NCBI RefSeq assembly: GCF_001640805.2
Contig: NC_066838.1
Span: 18,100,749-18,164,748 of the forward strand
Length of the DNA stretch: 64,000 nt
Direction: 5' to 3'
Origin: Lates calcarifer
Lineage: Eukaryota; Chordata; Actinopteri; Centropomidae
Part shown: in pieces, positions 59,009-64,000 of the stretch
Numbering within the stretch: the first letter of the stretch is position 1
How the letters are laid out: every line of letters starts with the position of its first letter
Program-made: the position numbers and the translations under genes
The notes under the pieces: model-generated
Databases searched by the model: none
Seen by the model: the letters and a program-made list of their open reading frames with translations, nothing else
Told to the model about the DNA's origin: nothing

Positions 59009-59342
59009 TCACAGACACTGATCAGTAAATCTAAATATTTTAATGACATACTATTCTCTGACATTTTTTGATATTACTATACTATGACAGTTTTTACTAT
59101 ATTATGACATGCGGCTTAAGACAAAGAAACTCTCTTAAAGTAGCTATCTTACCTTTGTTTTCCACAGTTTTTATGGGTTAGGTTAGATTTTCATTTTGGT
59201 ATTTTGCCAGTGAGATATCAGTACTCAAATCCAATCTATTACTGTCTACATATTCCTGTTTATACTGTTCTTACTGTATATGGTTATATCTTCTCTTGTA
59301 CCCTTTTTTTGTTGTTGGACTGATGGAGGGTTATCTTACTCA

Positions 59343-59348
59343 AATAAA
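59343..59348 (+). terminator. AATAAA after the putative small gene
   Basis: A canonical polyadenylation hexamer 335 bases after the putative stop codon. It could equally belong to nothing or to a repeat. Confidence 0.3.
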
Positions 59349-59571
59349 TACCTCTGAACACTGAATATTTTGCTGGTCTGTTTAATATTGCATAAAAGTA
59401 AATATTTTTAGCGAGACATTAGACTTTTTTGCCTCAAATATACATTTTAATTGTAACCTGCAAGAAAAAAATATTTGGCATTTCTGCATTACAGTCACTT
59501 TGTGATATTAATTCAAAAATACAGAAACTCAACTCAAAACTTATATTATGCATTTCTATTACATTTTTTGA

Positions 59572-60680
59572 CCATTTTTCATGCCTTACTATACTATGAC
59601 TTTTTTGGTGGTTTTTGACCATTTTTTGACCATTTTTCATGCCTTACTATACTATAACTTTTTTTCATGGTTTTTGACCCCTTACTATACTATGACTTTT
59701 TTTTGGTGGTTTTTGACCCCTTACTATACTATGACTTTTTTTGACCATTTTTCATGCCTTACTATACTATAACTTTTTTTCATGGTTTTTGACCCCTTAC
59801 TATACTATGACTTTTTTTTGGTGGTTTTTGACCCCTTACTATACTATGACTTTTTTTGACCATTTTTCATGCCTTACTATACTATAACTTTTTTTCATGG
59901 TTTTTGACCCCTTACTATACTATGACTTTTTTTTGGTGGTTTTTGACCATTTTATGACCATTTTTCATGCCTTACTATACTATGACTTTTTCTGGTGGTT
60001 TTTGACCCCTTACTATTTTATGACTTTTTTGACCATTTTTCATGCCTTACTATACTATGACTTTTTCTGGTGGTTTTTGACCATTTTTTGACCATTTTTC
60101 ATGCCTTACTATACTATGACTTTTTTTGGTGGTTTTTGACCATTTTTTGACTATTTTTCATGCCTTACTATACTATGACTTTTTTTGGTGGTTTTTGACC
60201 ATTTTTTGACCTATTTTTCATGCCTTACTATACTATGACTTTTTTTGGTGGTTTTTGACCATTTTTTGACCATTTTTCATGCCTTATTATACTATGACTT
60301 TTTTTGGTGGACCATTTTTGACCCCTTACTATACTATGACTTTTTGTTTTGACGCATTTTTGACCCCTTACTATACTATGACTTTTGTTTGGAGGTTTTT
60401 GACCCCTTACTATACTATGACTTTTTTGACCATTTTTCATGCCTTACTATACTATGACTTTTTTGGCCATTTTTAATCCCTTACTATACTATGACTTTTT
60501 TTTGGTGGTTTTTGACCCCTTACTATACTATGACTTTTTTTGGTGGTTTTTGACCCCTTATTATATGTAAATGTCCCTGTTGTGGGACTAATAAAGGATT
60601 ATCTTATCTTATACTGTGACATTTTTTGATGGTTTTTGACCCCTTATTATACTATGACTTTTTTGGTGGTTTTTGATCCA
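59572..60680. repeat. Minisatellite of 38-60-bp modules
   Basis: About 1.1 kb is built from the modules TTACTATACTATGACTTTTT, GGTGGTTTTTGACCCC and GACCATTTTTCATGCC in variable order, giving units of roughly 38 to 60 bases. Related single copies occur outside the block (59070-59110, 62045-62090). Peptides in its open frames (PYYTMTFF-type) are products of the repeat. Confidence 0.92.
60555..60612 (+). mobile_element. Retroposon-like 3' tail inside the minisatellite
   Basis: The sequence TGTTGTGGGACTAATAAAGG followed by ATTATCTTATCTTATAC interrupts the array. This looks like the 3' end of a fish LINE or SINE with a short ATCTT tail. A related phrase lies near 59320-59345. Confidence 0.45.
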
Positions 60681-61059
60681 TACATTTTTTAATGGTTTCT
60701 GATACTTTACTATCCTATGACATTTTTGATGCGTTATTTTGGATTACTATTACCTCTGCATTGCATTTATATTACAGATTACGTTTACTGTTACCTCTAA
60801 TATCAGATTACTTTCCCCATTACATATTACTTCTCAAATTACTTACTACCTCTAAATTTACATAATAACTTTCACTGTTGCAAATTACATCTATTAACAA
60901 GAGTATTTTGACTATTAGATTTTACTTCTGATAATGCTAATTACTTCTACATTACTTCTATTAGTACAGATCGCCTATACATTATTTTTATATGGTAGAT
61001 TACTTCTATTATTACACATTTCTGATATATTGAATACTGAACATAAACAATGTCAGTGC

Positions 61060-64000
61060 TCTGTGTTTGACAGTTGATGTAAAGCTGTGAATCACCTTGT
61101 TTATGAAATCATGGACAATGTTTCTGCGATCGTGGACAATGTCTCTGCAATCGTGGACAACGTCTCTGCGATCTTAAACGATGATGTTGACGAAGTAGTG
61201 ACACCTGGAGGGAATTAAAGACAAACATACAAAGCAAAATGATCAGTACACTACTACCTATTCCTCATCCACAGTTTAACCATGAAAACAATATTCAATA
61301 TTACGGCTGAACCACAACATTTAACAAAACATGTTTATGCCTTACTTACTTTACTTCTTATAATGCAAATTACTTTTACTTTTTTATTAATACAGATTAC
61401 TTATATATTATTTTTATATTGCAGATTATTTTTATTATTTATATTATACACTTTTCTGATATACTGAATATTGAACATATTGGACAGTTGATGTAAAGCT
61501 GTTTGTGAATTACCTGGAGGCCTCAGTCCTGGTACAAAGACTCTGTGATCGCGGACAATGTCTCTGAGATTATGGACAAAGTCTCTGCGATCATGGACAA
61601 TGACTTAGTGATCGTGGACGATGTCTCTGAGATCATAGACGGTGCCTCTGTGATCATCGACAATGTCTCCATGATCGCGGGCAGTGCCGTCAAATCGGTG
61701 ACCCCCGTCTCCGCCGATTCTATCGCAAGGTCTCTACGAAGCATGGGACAATGTCTCTGATCACGGACAACGTCTCTCTCATCTTTGACAAGGTCTCTGC
61801 AATCATGGACAATGTCTCTGATCGTGGACGATGTCTCCCTCATCCTCAACAATGTCTCTCCGATCATGGACGAAGTCTCTGCGATCGTGGACGATGTTGC
61901 GGACAAAGTGGTGTCACCTGGAGGAAATCAAAGAGAAATATACAAGGGAAAATGATCAATACACTACTACCTATTCCTTATCAACAGTTTAACCATAAAA
62001 ACACAGATCAATATTCAACATTACAGCTGAACCAGAACGTTTGATGGCTTTACATGCCTTACTATGCCATGACATTTTAGTATAGTAAGAAACATATCAT
62101 GGCCTTTTTTAATTATATGTTTAACGACATACTATTGTATTTTAATGACATACTATTGTCTATACTATGCTTTGACCTTTTTTGACATTTTTATGCCTTA
62201 CAAACTATATCTAGTAATAGATTACATTGACTATTACATCTTACTTCTGATATTGCTCATTACTTTTACATTTCTTCTATTTAATATGTATTACTTATAC
62301 ATTATTTTTATATTGCAGATTACTTCTATCATTACACTTTTCTGATATACTGAAAGCTCAACAGAAACAATTTAATGTCAATGATCTGTCTTGGACAGTT
62401 GATGTAAAGCTGTTTGTGAATTACCTGGAGGCCTCAGTCCTGGTCTGAAAGAACTTCTTCAGTGTACAAAGACTCTCTGCGATCGCGGACAATGTCTCTG
62501 AGATTATGGACAAAGTCTCTGTGATCATGGACAATGACTTTGTGATTGTGGACGATGTCTCTGAGATCATAGACGGTGCCTCTGTAATCATCAACAATGT
62601 CTCCATGATCGCGGGCAGTGCCGTCAAATCGGTGACCCCCGTCTCCGCCGATTCTATCGCAAGGTCTCTACGAAGCATGGGACAATGTCTCTGATCACGG
62701 ACAACGTCTCTCTCATCTTTGACAAGGTCTCTGCAATCATGGACAATGTCTCTGATCGTGGACGATGTCTCCCTCATCCTCAACAATGTCTCTCCGATCA
62801 TGGACGAAGTCTCTGCGATCGTGGACAATGTTGTGGACAAAGTGGTGACGCCTGGAGGAAATCAGAGAGAAACATACAAGGAAAATTAGCAATACACTAC
62901 TACCTATTCCTCATCAACAGTTTAACCACAAAACACATAAATATTCAACATTACAGCTGAATCAGAACATCTAACAAAACCTTTTTGATCATTTGAACAT
63001 TTTTTCTAATATTAGATTACTTTCACCATTTCATACTACTTTTCTCATTACATATCACTTCTAAATACAAATTACTTATACTGTTGCAAACTACATCTAG
63101 TATCAGATTGTCTATTGCTTTTTCCTTCTGATATTGCTAAATGCTTTTACATTACTTCTGTTAATACAGATTACTTTTACATAATTTTTATACTGCAGAT
63201 TACTTCTATCATTACATTTTTCTGATATACTGAATACTGAACAGAAACACTTTAATGTCAATGCCCTGTCTTGGACACTTGATGTAAAGCTGTTTGTGAA
63301 TTACCTGGAGGCCTCTGTCCTGGTCTCAAAGAACTTCTTCATTGTACGAAGACTCTCTGTGATCATGGACTACGTCTCTGTGATCGCGGACAATGTCTCT
63401 GAGATTATGGACAAAGTCTCTGTGATCATGGACAATGTTTTTGTGATTGTGGACGATGTCTCTGAGATCATAGACGGTGCCTCTGTGATCATCAACAATG
63501 TCTCCATGATCGCGGGCAATGCCGTCAAATCGGTGACCCCCGTCTCCGCCGATTCTATCGCAAGGTCTCTACGAAGCATGGGACAATGTCTCTGATCACG
63601 GACAACGTCTCTCTCATCTTTGACAAGGTCTCTGCGATCATGGACAATGTCTCTGATCATGGACGATGTCTCCCTCATCCTCAACAATGTCTCTCCGATC
63701 ATGGACGAAGTCTCTGCGATCGTGGACGATGTTGTGGACAAAGTGGTGATGCCTGGAGGAAATCAAAGAGAAACATACAAAGGAAAATGATCAATACACT
63801 ACTACCTATTCCTCATCAACAGTTTAACCACAAAACACATAAATATTCAACATTACAGCTGAATCAGAACATCTAACAAAACCTTTTTGATCATTTGAAC
63901 ATTTTTTCTAATATTAGATTACTGTCACCATTTCATACTACTTTTCTCATTACATATCACTTCTAAATACAAATTACTTATACTGTTGCAAACTACATCT
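61060..64000. repeat. Higher-order tandem array, ~0.9-kb unit with internal 18-21-bp repeats
   Basis: There is one short copy (61060-61330) and three long copies (about 61480-62040, 62395-62970, 63285-63880), separated by AT-rich spacers. Landmarks such as CATGGGACAATGTCTCTGAT recur at 61742, 62676 and 63577, so the period is 901-934 bases. Each long copy is itself made of degenerate GATCATGGACAATGTCTCTG units. The array continues past the window edge. Long frames exist on both strands because the inner unit is a multiple of three and stop-free. Confidence 0.9.

Noticed and set aside
59581..60476. Peptides of PYYTMTFF type in both orientations as coding sequence
   Set aside because: They are translations of the minisatellite modules, with length set only by where stops fall between modules.
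61523..63741. Three similar minus-strand open frames (127, 139, 123 codons) as a tandem gene family
   Set aside because: They follow from a stop-free inner repeat that is a multiple of three. Equally long frames exist on the plus strand, the starts are arbitrary, and joining neighbouring units runs into a stop.
61060..64000. CRISPR-like array reading of the regular repeats
   Set aside because: The context is a vertebrate genome, the inner repeats are contiguous and degenerate with no unique spacers, and there are no cas genes.

Overview
The window is vertebrate genomic DNA and almost certainly comes from a teleost fish. It has short split exons with GT/AG borders, an intron-containing rhodopsin next to plexin-D1, tRNA-like SINEs, hAT-like and other DNA-transposon remnants, and long AT-rich tandem repeats. 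Five conserved genes were rebuilt exon by exon from splice borders, phase and remembered family sequence; no search was run.

Layout: (1) 516-13801 (+) is the 3' end of plexin-D1 (plxnd1), 14 coding exons covering the cytoplasmic Rho-binding/GAP region and the PDZ-binding tail. (2) 14837-17481 (-) is a complete five-exon rhodopsin of 354 aa, the intron-bearing pineal type (exo-rhodopsin, exorh). (3) 18894-38135 (-) is complete ift122 (29 constitutive coding exons plus one 144-nt cassette exon), a core subunit of the intraflagellar transport A complex. (4) 39281-42074 (+) is complete mbd4 (482 aa), a methyl-CpG-binding DNA glycosylase, head to head with ift122. (5) 42770-44086 (+) is a 210-aa, coiled-coil-rich protein that I do not recognise; it lies where mammals have EFCAB12. 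(6) 46030-49431 (-) is complete creld1 (406 aa), an EGF-repeat membrane protein. (7) 50.5-64 kb has little conserved coding. It holds transposon remnants, a possible small four-exon transcription unit (53649-59008), a 38-60-bp minisatellite (59.57-60.68 kb), and a ~0.9-kb higher-order tandem array that runs off the window end.

The block efcab12-position / mbd4 / ift122 / rho / plxnd1 has, as I remember it, the same order and relative strands as human 3q22, so it is an old syntenic block. The genes are not an operon. Shared features are a head-to-head start (ift122/mbd4) and two tightly convergent 3' ends (plxnd1/exorh and the 210-aa gene/creld1).

The most unusual observations are: a decayed, inverted second copy of ift122 exon 14 inside a later intron of the same gene; a textbook U12-type (minor spliceosome) intron in ift122 and a second possible one; a frame-preserving cassette exon in ift122; single-base frame conflicts in ift122 and plxnd1; an open in-frame extension with a poly-alanine tract upstream of the exorh start codon; and the nested array at the right edge, whose units carry exon-like borders on the minus strand. 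I did not find a convincing new multi-gene system.
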